Origin: Nocardioides szechwanensis
GTDB taxonomy: Bacteria > Actinomycetota > Actinomycetes > Propionibacteriales > Nocardioidaceae
DNA length: 64,000 nt
Assembly (NCBI RefSeq): GCF_900103935.1
Contig: NZ_FNIC01000012.1
Location: 1-64,000, forward strand
Direction: 5' to 3'
This document shows, in pieces, positions 16,849 to 25,515 of the stretch (the stretch's first letter is position 1; each line of letters begins with the position of its first letter). Both the position numbers and the translations under genes were made by a program. Under the pieces are notes generated by a model. It was given only the letters and a program-made list of their open reading frames with translations. It did not search any database and was not told where the DNA came from.

Positions 16849-17430
16849 CTACTCGACGCCCAAGGGATGCATCGCCTGGTCGAGGGAGCGGGCGAGGTAG
16901 TCCTGCCGCTCGCCGTCGGGCTTGAGTAGCGCGGAGAGCAGGATCCCGTCGAAGGAGGCCATCAGTGCCTCGGCCCGGGCGTCGGCCTGGGCCATGCCGT
17001 GGCCCGCGAGGACGTCGGCGACCACCCGCAGCAGCCGGTCGCGGTTCTGGCGCAGCATCGCGGCCAGCTCGGGGTCGCGGGCGGCCTCCAGGGTGAGCTC
17101 GACCTTGGCCAGCACCAGGGTCCGGGCGTCGAGCCACCGGCCCAGCAGGGCGATGACGAGCTCGACCGCGCGAGGGTCCTCGGGTGTGCAGTCGGCCAGC
17201 TGCTCGATCAGTGCGTCGACGTCCTCGGCCATCTGCGAGGCGACGTACTCGGTGAGCGCGAGCTGCAGGGCGCGCCGGGTGCGGAAGTAGGCGGACGTGG
17301 TGCCCTCGGGGAGCCCGGCCGCGCGGTCGACGCTGCGGTGGGTCAGCCCGCGCAGCCCCTGGTCGTCGAGGACCTGGGTGGCCGCGTCGAGGATCGCGCG
17401 CCGGCGGGGGGTCAGCGAGGAGGGGGTCAT
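16849..17430 (-). CDS. TetR-family transcriptional regulator
   Basis: The protein has 193 residues from ATG 17430. GTG 17487 is an alternative that would add 19 non-conserved residues. The N-terminal helix-turn-helix is clear: RRRAILDAATQVLDDQGLRG, then LTHRSVDRAAGLPEGTTSAY with the recognition helix, and FRTRRALQLALTEYVA. The C-terminal ligand domain is all-helical, with LLGRWLDARTLVLAKVELTL. It is divergent from a 60-residue membrane protein gene. Between them lie three tandem copies of a CTAC-N4-GTAG palindrome that are very probably its operators. The thiolase downstream suggests control of acyl-CoA metabolism. The ligand is unknown. Confidence 0.9.
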   Translation of the reverse strand: MTPSSLTPRRRAILDAATQVLDDQGLRGLTHRSVDRAAGLPEGTTSAYFRTRRALQLALTEYVASQMAEDVDALIEQLADCTPEDPRAVELVIALLGRWLDARTLVLAKVELTLEAARDPELAAMLRQNRDRLLRVVADVLAGHGMAQADARAEALMASFDGILLSALLKPDGERQDYLARSLDQAMHPLGVE

Positions 17431-17500
17431 CGGTCCTTCGGTCTCGACGGGGCTGAGGAGGAGGTGTCCCAGGACACGTTGCCACACCTTGTGTGCGGTT

Positions 17501-17544
17501 TTCTACGCATGTAGATTCTACATAGGTAGAACTACAGATGTAGA
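17501..17544. promoter_or_regulatory. triple palindromic operator array, (T/A)(T/A)CTAC-N4-GTAGA x3
   Basis: Three tandem 15-base copies occur at 17501-17515, 17516-17530 and 17530-17544: ttCTACgcatGTAGa, ttCTACatagGTAGa and aaCTACagatGTAGa. Each is a palindrome, and centres are 15 and 14 bases apart, about 1.4 helical turns. The middle also reads as a perfect ATGTAG-att-CTACAT. The array lies in the divergent region between the TetR gene and the 60-residue membrane protein gene. It overlaps hexamers that look like -10 elements in both directions (TAGAAT on the minus strand at 17515-17520). The TetR protein is the obvious binder. Confidence 0.8.
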
Positions 17545-17559
17545 AAAGGATCTGACACC

Positions 17560-17742
17560 ATGACTTTCGAACTCCTCTCCGCCCTCACCCCCTGGCTGGT
17601 CGGCTTCGCCGCCGTCGTCGTGATCGGCCTCGCTCTGGCGGTCGTTGGCGTCACCGACTTCGTCGCGAGCAACCGCAAGGTCCGGGTCGCGCGCCACGAG
17701 TCGATCCGTACCTACTACGGCCGCCTGACGCTCAGCCACTGA
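17560..17742 (+). CDS. 60-residue single-helix membrane protein, unknown function
   Basis: ATG 17560 has an aagga ribosome binding site ten bases upstream. One hydrophobic helix spans about 10-34 (TPWLVGFAAVVVIGLALAVV and on). It is followed by a basic cytoplasmic tail ending SIRTYYGRLTLSH. No family is recognised. It sits immediately downstream of the triple TetR operator and divergent from the regulator, so it is probably its most directly controlled target. It may act as a small accessory to an envelope or lipid-related process, but the sequence gives no direct indication. The thioesterase gene follows after 48 bases on the same strand. Confidence 0.65.
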   Translation: MTFELLSALTPWLVGFAAVVVIGLALAVVGVTDFVASNRKVRVARHESIRTYYGRLTLSH

Positions 17743-17790
17743 TCCGACCTCCCGGAGCGCCCTACCGGGGCACTCTGGGAGCATCGAGGG

Positions 17791-18672
17791 GTGCGCCACG
17801 TATACGAGTGCCCCCTCCGGTGGGCAGACCTGGACCTCCAGGGACACGTCAACAACGTGGTCTACGTCGACTACCTCCAAGAGGCTCGGGTCGACCTGCT
17901 CCGCATCCACGCCCCGGCGGCTCGTCCCGACGACCTCGCCGAGGGCGTGGTGGTGGTGCGCCACGAGGTGACGTACCGCGCGTCGTTGCAGTTCCGGTTC
18001 CGGCCGGTGCGGATCGAGTGCTGGGTGACGGAGGTCCGGGCCGCGTCCTTCACCATGGCCTACGAGGTCTTCCACGACGACCCCGATGAGCCTGGCCAGC
18101 GCCGGGTCTACCTCCGGGCGACGACGGTGCTGACGCCGTACGTCTTCGCCGAGGAGCGCCCCCGCCGGATCGCCCCCGAGGAGCGCGCGATGCTCGCGCA
18201 GTTCCTCGAACCGGTGGACGACCCCGTCGACAGGGTCCGGCTCGCTGCGGTGCCGCAGGAGCACGCGGTCCACTACCCCGTGCACGTGCGGTTCTCCGAC
18301 GTCGACGTCTACGGCCACGTCAACAACGTGAAGTACTTCGAGTACTTCCAGGAGGCGCGCATCCGGCTGCACGCGGGACTCTTCCGGGGCCTCGAGGGGA
18401 TCGAGGACCTGCACCTGGTGGTCGCCCAGACCGACGTGGACTACCGGGTGCCGATCCTGTTCCGGCCCGAGCCGTACGACTGCTGGTCCCGGGTCGCGCG
18501 GGTGGGGGAGCGTTCGATGACCCTCGAGTCCGAGATCTGCGACGGTGACGTCGTCCTCTCGCGGGCCCGGGTGGTGATGGTGTTCGTCGACGTGCACACC
18601 GGCAGGGCGGTCGCGCCGGGACCTGCCTACCGCGAACGGTTGTTGACGGCGGCGGCGGCCGGCTCCGGCTGA
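17791..18672 (+). CDS. acyl-CoA thioesterase with two hotdog domains
   Basis: The protein has 293 residues from GTG 17791. It contains two copies of the 4-hydroxybenzoyl-CoA thioesterase type hotdog fold. The first begins YECPLRWADLDLQGHVNNVV and the second HYPVHVRFSDVDVYGHVNNV. Each carries the Asp and the conserved GHVNN motif, followed by a YLQEAR or YFQEAR helix. Such proteins hydrolyse acyl-CoA to free acid and CoA. With the thiolase and TetR on the other side of the operator array it suggests an acyl-CoA handling locus. The 3' end overlaps the sigma factor gene on the opposite strand by 46 bases. Substrate is unknown; the duplication into one chain is clear. Confidence 0.88.
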   Translation: MRHVYECPLRWADLDLQGHVNNVVYVDYLQEARVDLLRIHAPAARPDDLAEGVVVVRHEVTYRASLQFRFRPVRIECWVTEVRAASFTMAYEVFHDDPDEPGQRRVYLRATTVLTPYVFAEERPRRIAPEERAMLAQFLEPVDDPVDRVRLAAVPQEHAVHYPVHVRFSDVDVYGHVNNVKYFEYFQEARIRLHAGLFRGLEGIEDLHLVVAQTDVDYRVPILFRPEPYDCWSRVARVGERSMTLESEICDGDVVLSRARVVMVFVDVHTGRAVAPGPAYRERLLTAAAAGSG

Positions 18673-19202
18673 CCCGACCCCGCGGCGGCGCGCAGCCGGC
18701 GCAGCCCCCGGTGGTGGGCGACCCGGACCGCGACCGCGCTGATGTCGAGGGCCACGGCGGTGCTCGCCACGTCCAGGCCCACTCCGTCGATGCAGCCGAC
18801 CACGTCGCGTTCGCGAGGTGGCAGCGCGGCCAGCGCCCGGCGTACCCAGTCGCGGCCGTCGACCTCGGGTGCGGGGCCGTCTGTCGGCAGCTCCGCCAGC
18901 TGGGTGATCCCGGGCTCGGTGCGGCGACGCCGGCTACGGCGACCCGTCGTGGTCGCCAGGTTGCGCGCGATCCCGAAGAGCCAGCCCGCGAACTGCTCGG
19001 AGCTGCCCTCGAAGTCGGCAACCCGCTGCGCGGCGACCAGCCAGGCCTCGCCGGCGATGTCCTCGGGGGAGACCGCGGCGTCGCCGGTGGGGCGGGTGCG
19101 TAGCCACACGACAAGACGCCCGGCGTGTGCTCGGTAGAGCTCACGCCAGGCTTCGGGGTCCCCACCCTTGGCCCGGGCGATCAGTTCGTCGTCGCGATCC
19201 AC
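18627..19202 (-). CDS. sigma-70 family (ECF-like) RNA polymerase sigma factor
   Basis: The protein has 191 residues from GTG 19202. Region 2 runs through DDELIARAKGGDPEAWRELY, then PEDIAGEAWLVAAQRVADFE and GWLFGIARNLATTTGRRSRR. Region 4 has ALAALPPRERDVVGCIDGVG and the helix-turn-helix LDVASTAVALDISAVAVRVA. It lacks region 1.1 and most of region 3, as in ECF sigma factors. It would direct RNA polymerase to a small regulon. The gene before it on the same strand encodes a single-helix membrane protein ending seven bases upstream, possibly its anti-sigma factor. The 3' end overlaps the thioesterase gene by 46 bases tail to tail. Confidence 0.88.
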   Translation of the reverse strand: MDRDDELIARAKGGDPEAWRELYRAHAGRLVVWLRTRPTGDAAVSPEDIAGEAWLVAAQRVADFEGSSEQFAGWLFGIARNLATTTGRRSRRRRTEPGITQLAELPTDGPAPEVDGRDWVRRALAALPPRERDVVGCIDGVGLDVASTAVALDISAVAVRVAHHRGLRRLRAAAGSGQPEPAAAAVNNRSR

Positions 19203-19209
19203 TCTGGTC

Positions 19210-19839
19210 CTAGTCGCTCCTGCCTTCCGACGGCCCCGTGCCCTTGTCCTGTCCCGAGTTCTGTCCTGAGCCTTGGCCCTGGCCTTGGCCCTGTCCTTGC
19301 CCCTGGCCTTGTCCTTGACCGTGACCCTGGCCCGGGTGCTCCGTGGGCCGGTTTCCCTGACCGGGGTGCTCCGTGGGCGGCTGTCCCTGCCCGTGTTCCT
19401 GGCCGTTCCCCTGACCCGGTCCGGCGGTTCCGAGTGCCTTGTCGTCCGGGGAAACGGAGGCATTGTCCGCCGGACCGGGGGTCTGGGGGGTCGGCGCGGG
19501 CGCCGGGGTGAAGGAGCCATCGGTGGAACCGGAGGAGCCCGACCTGGGGGTGCCGGGCTCCTCCGGGGTCGGAGGGGCGGAGGGGGTTGGCTTGTCGTGC
19601 GGCGCGGAGTCGCGCTCGGGGAGGCCCGGGACCGAGATGGTGCCGGTGGCCCAGGCGCCGCCGACGCTGACGCCGACCAGGCCCGCTGTAGCTAGAGCCA
19701 CCCGCCACGGGGGGACACCAAGAGGACTAGGCGCAGCCTGTGAGGCGGCAGCGAGCGCGGCGAGCTGGTCGACCAGGTGGTCGTCCGGCTCGAGCGTCGG
19801 AGCATCCAGCCCTAGGTTGGCGTGGCGGGTGGCGGTCAT
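19210..19839 (-). CDS. single-pass membrane protein with Gly-Gln-rich tail, possible anti-sigma factor
   Basis: The protein has 209 residues from ATG 19839. The N-terminal 60 residues are cytoplasmic and helical (DDHLVDQLAALAAASQ). One membrane helix follows (WRVALATAGLVGVSVGGAWA). The long outer part is disordered: a Pro/Ser/Thr-rich stretch, then Gly-Gln/His repeats (GQGHGQGQGQGQ...) to the end. There is no H-x3-C-x2-C zinc motif of classical anti-sigma factors. Gene position argues for a sigma partner, since it is co-transcribed with the sigma gene at 18627-19202, seven bases apart. The order is membrane protein first, the reverse of the common arrangement. Function is an inference; the low-complexity tail is unusual. 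Confidence 0.65.
   Translation of the reverse strand: MTATRHANLGLDAPTLEPDDHLVDQLAALAAASQAAPSPLGVPPWRVALATAGLVGVSVGGAWATGTISVPGLPERDSAPHDKPTPSAPPTPEEPGTPRSGSSGSTDGSFTPAPAPTPQTPGPADNASVSPDDKALGTAGPGQGNGQEHGQGQPPTEHPGQGNRPTEHPGQGHGQGQGQGQGQGQGQGQGSGQNSGQDKGTGPSEGRSD
19240..19345 (-). repeat. Gly-Gln coding low-complexity tract
   Basis: Repeated six-base units of the type ccttgg/ccctgg on the top strand encode about nine consecutive Gly-Gln dipeptides in the tail of the membrane protein at 19210-19839. The units are nearly identical, so slippage is possible. Confidence 0.7.
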
Positions 19840-19926
19840 GGGGGTTACCTGGTGAGGTGCGTCGGTGGGCAGGGGGCAGGTGGTCACCCCATACTTGTCG
19901 CGGGGACCCTCGGGCGTTACATCGCA

Positions 19927-19945
19927 GGCAGAACTTTTTTCTGCC
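19927..19945 (-). terminator. stem-loop between the globin gene and the sigma-factor operon
   Basis: A perfect 7-bp stem, ggcagaa with ttctgcc, surrounds the loop ctttt, 22 bases after the globin stop. There is no U-tract on the minus strand. It could alternatively be an operator for the gene starting at 19839. Confidence 0.45.
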
Positions 19946-19967
19946 CTCTCCCAAGGCCCGTGCCGGC

Positions 19968-20342
19968 CTACTCGAGGGCGTTGACCATGAACTGGGCGGC
20001 GTGGGTGACGTAGTCCCAGAACTTCGCGTCCTGCTCCGGGGTCAGCCCCACCGAGTCCAGCCCCTCGCGGAAGTGCGCGAGCCACCGGTCCTTGGCCTCC
20101 GGGGTGACCGCGAACGGCGCGTGACGCATCCGCAGCCGCGGGTGCCCACGCTGGTCGGAGTAGGTCGTGGGGCCGCCCCAGTACTGCACCAGGAAGAGCA
20201 GGAAGCGTTCCTCGGCCGGTCCGAGGTCCTCCTCCGGGTAGAGGGGTCGCAGCACCTCGTCGGTCGCCACGCCTTCGTAGAACTTCGCAACGATCCGCCG
20301 GAAGGTCTCGAAGCCACCGATCTCGTCGTAGAACGTCGTCAC
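19968..20342 (-). CDS. glbO: truncated hemoglobin, group II (trHbO)
   Basis: The protein has 124 residues from GTG 20342, where a CACAAT hexamer six bases upstream supports the start. It begins VTTFYDEIGGFETFRRIVAK. The family pattern is complete: RPLYPEEDLGPAEERFLLFL, VQYWGGPTTYSDQRGHPRLR, then MRHAPFAVTPEAKDRWLAHF with the proximal histidine in the RHAPFAV segment, and a tryptophan in FWDYVTHAA near the end. Group II globins bind O2 tightly in a 2-on-2 helical fold and are linked to peroxide or NO handling in mycobacteria. It is divergent from osmC, 103 bases away, which fits an oxidative-stress neighbourhood. Confidence 0.93.
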   Translation of the reverse strand: MTTFYDEIGGFETFRRIVAKFYEGVATDEVLRPLYPEEDLGPAEERFLLFLVQYWGGPTTYSDQRGHPRLRMRHAPFAVTPEAKDRWLAHFREGLDSVGLTPEQDAKFWDYVTHAAQFMVNALE

Positions 20343-20348
20343 CGGTCC

Positions 20349-20354
20349 ATTGTG
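20349..20354 (-). promoter_or_regulatory. -10-like hexamer (CACAAT) for glbO
   Basis: On the minus strand CACAAT lies six bases before GTG 20342, consistent with a leaderless message. Confidence 0.4.
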
Positions 20355-20445
20355 CTGGGCACGACCCGGAGGCTCCGCATCGGCGTGCGAGACTCGGCTC
20401 GACCGCTTGGCATGACAGTGACAACGACAGGGGAGTGACCCGCAG

Positions 20446-20871
20446 ATGGCAACGACTCGCTCGGCAACCACGCACTGGGAAGGCAGCCTCTTCGAGGGTG
20501 CCGGCAAGGTGACGCTGGAGTCCTCCGGCCTCGGCACCTACGACGTCTCGTGGCCCTCGCGCGCCGAGGAGGCCAACGGCAAGACCAGCCCCGAGGAGCT
20601 GATCGCGGCCGCCCACTCGTCCTGCTTCTCGATGGCGCTCTCCAACGGCCTCGCCAAGGCCGGCACCCCGCCGACCGCGCTGGACACCTCCGCGGAGGTC
20701 GAGTTCACGCCCGGCACCGGCATCACCGGCATCAAGCTCACGGTCCGCGGTGTCGTCGAGGGCATGAGCAGCGACGACTTCGTGGCCGCGGCCGAGGCGG
20801 CCAAGACCGGCTGCCCCGTCAGCCAGGCCCTCGCCGGTACGACGATCACGCTCGACGCCGCGCTGGCCTGA
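20446..20871 (+). CDS. osmC: OsmC-family peroxiredoxin
   Basis: The protein has 141 residues from ATG 20446. The two catalytic cysteines are C60 in AHSSCFSMALS and C123 in TGCPVSQAL, the classic OsmC arrangement of a helix-start cysteine plus a C-P-x-S cysteine. The protein reduces organic hydroperoxides, with electrons from a dithiol carrier. The N-terminus TTHWEGSLFEGAGKVTLESS matches the family's first beta strands, and the EELIAAAHSSC helix is intact. It is divergent from truncated globin glbO and convergent with mscS. Length equals the family's usual 140 residues. Confidence 0.94.
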   Translation: MATTRSATTHWEGSLFEGAGKVTLESSGLGTYDVSWPSRAEEANGKTSPEELIAAAHSSCFSMALSNGLAKAGTPPTALDTSAEVEFTPGTGITGIKLTVRGVVEGMSSDDFVAAAEAAKTGCPVSQALAGTTITLDAALA

Positions 20872-20910
20872 CGCCCTGCTCCACCGGCTAGGACTGCTGG
20901 CCGGCTGGGG

Positions 20911-21945
20911 CTACTGCCGGTCGCCCTCCACCGCGTCGTCGGCGGGGGCGGCCGGCTCGGCGCGGTTCCAGATGACCCGCTGGGGGAGCGGGATCTCGAT
21001 CCCCTCGTGGTCGAACCTTGCCTTGATCCGCTGCCGCATCTCGCGAGCGACCGCCCACTGCTCCAGCGGGGCGGTCTTGAGGGTGACCCGCACGAGGACG
21101 CCCTCGGGGCCGAGCTGCTCCACGCCCCAGACCTCGGGCTCCTCGATCACCAGCTGCTTGTAGTCCTCGTCCTCCCACAGGTCGTGGGCGACCTCCTGGA
21201 GCACGCGGCGCACGCGAGCGAGGTCCTCGCCGTAGCCGACGCTGATGTCGAGCACGGTGCGCGCCCAGTTCTGGCTCATGTTGCCCACCCGGACGATCTC
21301 GCCGTTGGGGACGTACCACACCGTTCCGTTGACGTCGCGCAGCCGGGTGACCCGCAGGCTCACCGCCTCGACGGTGCCGTCGGCCTCGCCGATGTCGATG
21401 ACGTCACCGACGCCGTACTGGTCCTCGAGGATCATGAAGATCCCGGACAGGAAGTCCTTGACCAGCGATTGGGCGCCGAAGCCGAGCGCCAGTCCGAGGA
21501 TCCCGGCGCTGGCGATGATCGGGGCGATGTTGACCCCCAGCTCGCTGAGGATCATCGTCCCGAACATCGCGACCAGGACGCCGGTGATGATGCTCTTGAG
21601 CAGGCTGCCGATCGTCTTGGCCCGCTGCACCCGCCGAGTCGAGGTCACCGGGTCCGAGGCTGCGGCGTGGCTGGCGCCGCGCCGCACCATGGAGAAGCGT
21701 CCGACCTTGTCGGGCAGCACGCCGGCCTCGGCCCGCCGTACGACGCGGTCGACCAGCCGGTGCAGGACCCACCTCAGGACGAGTCCCAACAGGAGCAGCC
21801 CGATGATCGCGAGAGGGGTCCCGATCAGCACGTCGGCGATGTCAGCGGCGGTGGTGCTGCCGGTCAGTCCGAAGGCGGCGTCACAGATCTGCTCTCCGGC
21901 CGCACAGGGGTCAGTGGTCTCGAGAGCGAACATGCGCTCATGCAT
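20911..21945 (-). CDS. small-conductance mechanosensitive channel (MscS family)
   Basis: The protein has 344 residues. ATG 21945 is followed by a possible alternative start four codons later. A first hydrophobic helix lies at about 39-62. A basic loop is followed by SLLKSIITGVLVAMFGTMIL. The MscS core APIIASAGILGLALGFGAQS is next, continuing LVKDFLSGIFMILEDQYGVG as the pore helix and beta domain entrance. The beta domain ends with VPNGEIVRVGNMSQNWA. The C-terminal alpha/beta domain (about 225-320) completes the cage, and an acidic tail follows. The channel opens with membrane tension to release solutes on osmotic downshock. The gene is convergent with osmC. Confidence 0.93.
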   Translation of the reverse strand: MHERMFALETTDPCAAGEQICDAAFGLTGSTTAADIADVLIGTPLAIIGLLLLGLVLRWVLHRLVDRVVRRAEAGVLPDKVGRFSMVRRGASHAAASDPVTSTRRVQRAKTIGSLLKSIITGVLVAMFGTMILSELGVNIAPIIASAGILGLALGFGAQSLVKDFLSGIFMILEDQYGVGDVIDIGEADGTVEAVSLRVTRLRDVNGTVWYVPNGEIVRVGNMSQNWARTVLDISVGYGEDLARVRRVLQEVAHDLWEDEDYKQLVIEEPEVWGVEQLGPEGVLVRVTLKTAPLEQWAVAREMRQRIKARFDHEGIEIPLPQRVIWNRAEPAAPADDAVEGDRQ

Positions 21946-21979
21946 AGCATCTCGGCGCGGAGTGATCGAACCGAGCCGA

Positions 21980-21985
21980 TAGGCT
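21980..21985 (+). promoter_or_regulatory. -10-like hexamer (TAGGCT)
   Basis: TAGGCT lies seven bases before GTG 21993, the same hexamer and spacing as before prsW and ettA. Confidence 0.5.
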
Positions 21986-21992
21986 AGGCACC

Positions 21993-22358
21993 GTGATCTC
22001 GAAGCTCCCGCCTGCCGCCCGCCGAAGTGTCGTAGTCCTCGTGACCGGCCTCACGCTGACCGGCCTGTCCCTGGTCCTCGCGACGCCGGCCGTGGCCGAG
22101 CCGTCCGAGGGCTGGCCCGACAACAACCCCGTCGACATGCTCCAGGCGCTCCTGGTCCTCGCCGGGATCCCGCTGCTGCTCTTCGTCGTGATCACCGTCG
22201 CGGTCTACGTGCCGGCCCTGGTCCGCGGCGAGCGGATCGCGCCGGGTGCTCCCGCCGTCGACAACCAGTGGCTGGGTGGGCCGCGCAAGAGCGCCGGCGA
22301 GCTGGCCGCCCCCGACACCGAGTCGTCCGAGGCCGGTGGTGCAAGTGGCCGCTGGTGA
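21993..22358 (+). CDS. two-helix membrane protein with signal peptide, unknown function
   Basis: The protein has 121 residues from GTG 21993. A cleavable signal-like helix comes first (about 10-34, ending TPAVA-EPSEG). A second helix spans about 51-72 (LLVLAGIPLLLFVVITVAVY). A basic motif and a polar cytoplasmic tail ending GGASGRW follow. The layout resembles small companion proteins encoded before DUF5130/TPM-domain genes in actinobacteria, though I cannot name the family with certainty. It overlaps the next gene by about 14 bases, so the two are translated as a unit. Function is unknown. Confidence 0.65.
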   Translation: MISKLPPAARRSVVVLVTGLTLTGLSLVLATPAVAEPSEGWPDNNPVDMLQALLVLAGIPLLLFVVITVAVYVPALVRGERIAPGAPAVDNQWLGGPRKSAGELAAPDTESSEAGGASGRW

Positions 22359-22731
22359 TCCCTTCAGCAGCGCCGAGCGCTTCACGCTCGACGAGGCCAT
22401 CCGCAAGGCCGAGCAGCTGTGCCGGGCGGAGATCTCGGTGTTCGTCGGCAAGGCGACCGGCGAGCCCCGCCGGTTCGCGACCAGCCTGCACAACTCCCTG
22501 GTCGCCCCTGCTCGCAGCGTCTTGATCATGGTCGACCCCGAGGCCCGTGCGCTCGAGGTCGTCACCGGTGGCTACGTGCGCCGCACCCTGACCGACGGGG
22601 AGGTCGAGCTCGCAGTCATCACCATGCAGAGCGCCTTCGCCGAGGGTGACCTGGTCGGCGGGCTGATCCGCGGCATCCACTTCATCGCCGACCACGCCCG
22701 GTCGCCGGAGACCCTGCACGCCGGGGAGTGA
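22345..22731 (+). CDS. DUF5130/TPM-like domain protein
   Basis: The protein has 128 residues if read from GTG 22345; GTG 22336 and 22339 are alternatives adding two or three residues. The sequence AERFTLDEAIRKAEQLCRAE starts the domain. It continues ISVFVGKATGEPRRFATSLH and SLVAPARSVLIMVDPEARAL, then VVTGGYVRRTLTDGEVELAV. This alternating alpha/beta pattern is that of TPM-type domains, which in other bacteria act in thylakoid or membrane-associated roles; here the function is unknown. It overlaps the preceding membrane protein gene. The end is followed by a repeated hairpin sequence before the convergent pepN gene. Confidence 0.7.
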   Translation: MAAGDPFSSAERFTLDEAIRKAEQLCRAEISVFVGKATGEPRRFATSLHNSLVAPARSVLIMVDPEARALEVVTGGYVRRTLTDGEVELAVITMQSAFAEGDLVGGLIRGIHFIADHARSPETLHAGE

Positions 22732-22747
22732 CTTCGTTACTCGCTTT

Positions 22748-22768
22748 GGGAGTGACTTCGTCACTCCC
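22748..22768. terminator. bidirectional stem-loop between DUF5130 gene and pepN
   Basis: A perfect 8-bp stem, gggagtga with tcactccc, encloses the five-base loop cttcg. A degenerate copy of the same sequence (ggagtgacttcgttactcg) sits 25 bases to the left, overlapping the stop of the upstream gene. The position between convergent genes fits a terminator for both. Confidence 0.7.
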
Positions 22769-22784
22769 TTGGGAGTACTCGCGG

Positions 22785-25346
<2,562 letters not shown>

Positions 25347-25451
25347 GCGACGCATCATGTCACTGGCAAATCCGCCGAGGCGAACCCACGGGGACTGGCG
25401 CACGCCCAGCATGTGGGACTGATGGGGTCGGTGAGACGCTTGGGACGAGAG

Positions 25452-25464
25452 TTACACGTGTGAA
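25452..25464. promoter_or_regulatory. palindrome TTACACGTGTGAA upstream of the CHAP amidase gene
   Basis: This is a near-perfect 13-base inverted repeat with a CACGTG core, 51 bases before GTG 25516, upstream of the likely promoter. It is a candidate operator. It resembles no site I can name with confidence. Confidence 0.4.
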
Positions 25465-25503
25465 ATTCTCGGCGACACGCTGACACGGTGCTTGACACCT
25501 GCG

Positions 25504-25509
25504 TAATCT
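25504..25509 (+). promoter_or_regulatory. -10-like hexamer (TAATCT) for the CHAP amidase gene
   Basis: TAATCT lies six bases before GTG 25516. A CTGACA hexamer at 25480-25485 gives an 18-base spacer and could be the -35 element. Confidence 0.5.
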
Positions 25510-25515
25510 CACGTC

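Noticed and set aside
19927-19945. Hairpin as a small RNA gene
   Set aside because: It is only a 19-base stem-loop with no promoter of its own visible; terminator or operator is simpler.
25492-25497. TTGACA as a -35 element for the CHAP gene
   Set aside because: It lies only six bases from the TAATCT hexamer and 18 from the start codon, too close for any promoter. CTGACA at 25480-25485 fits better.
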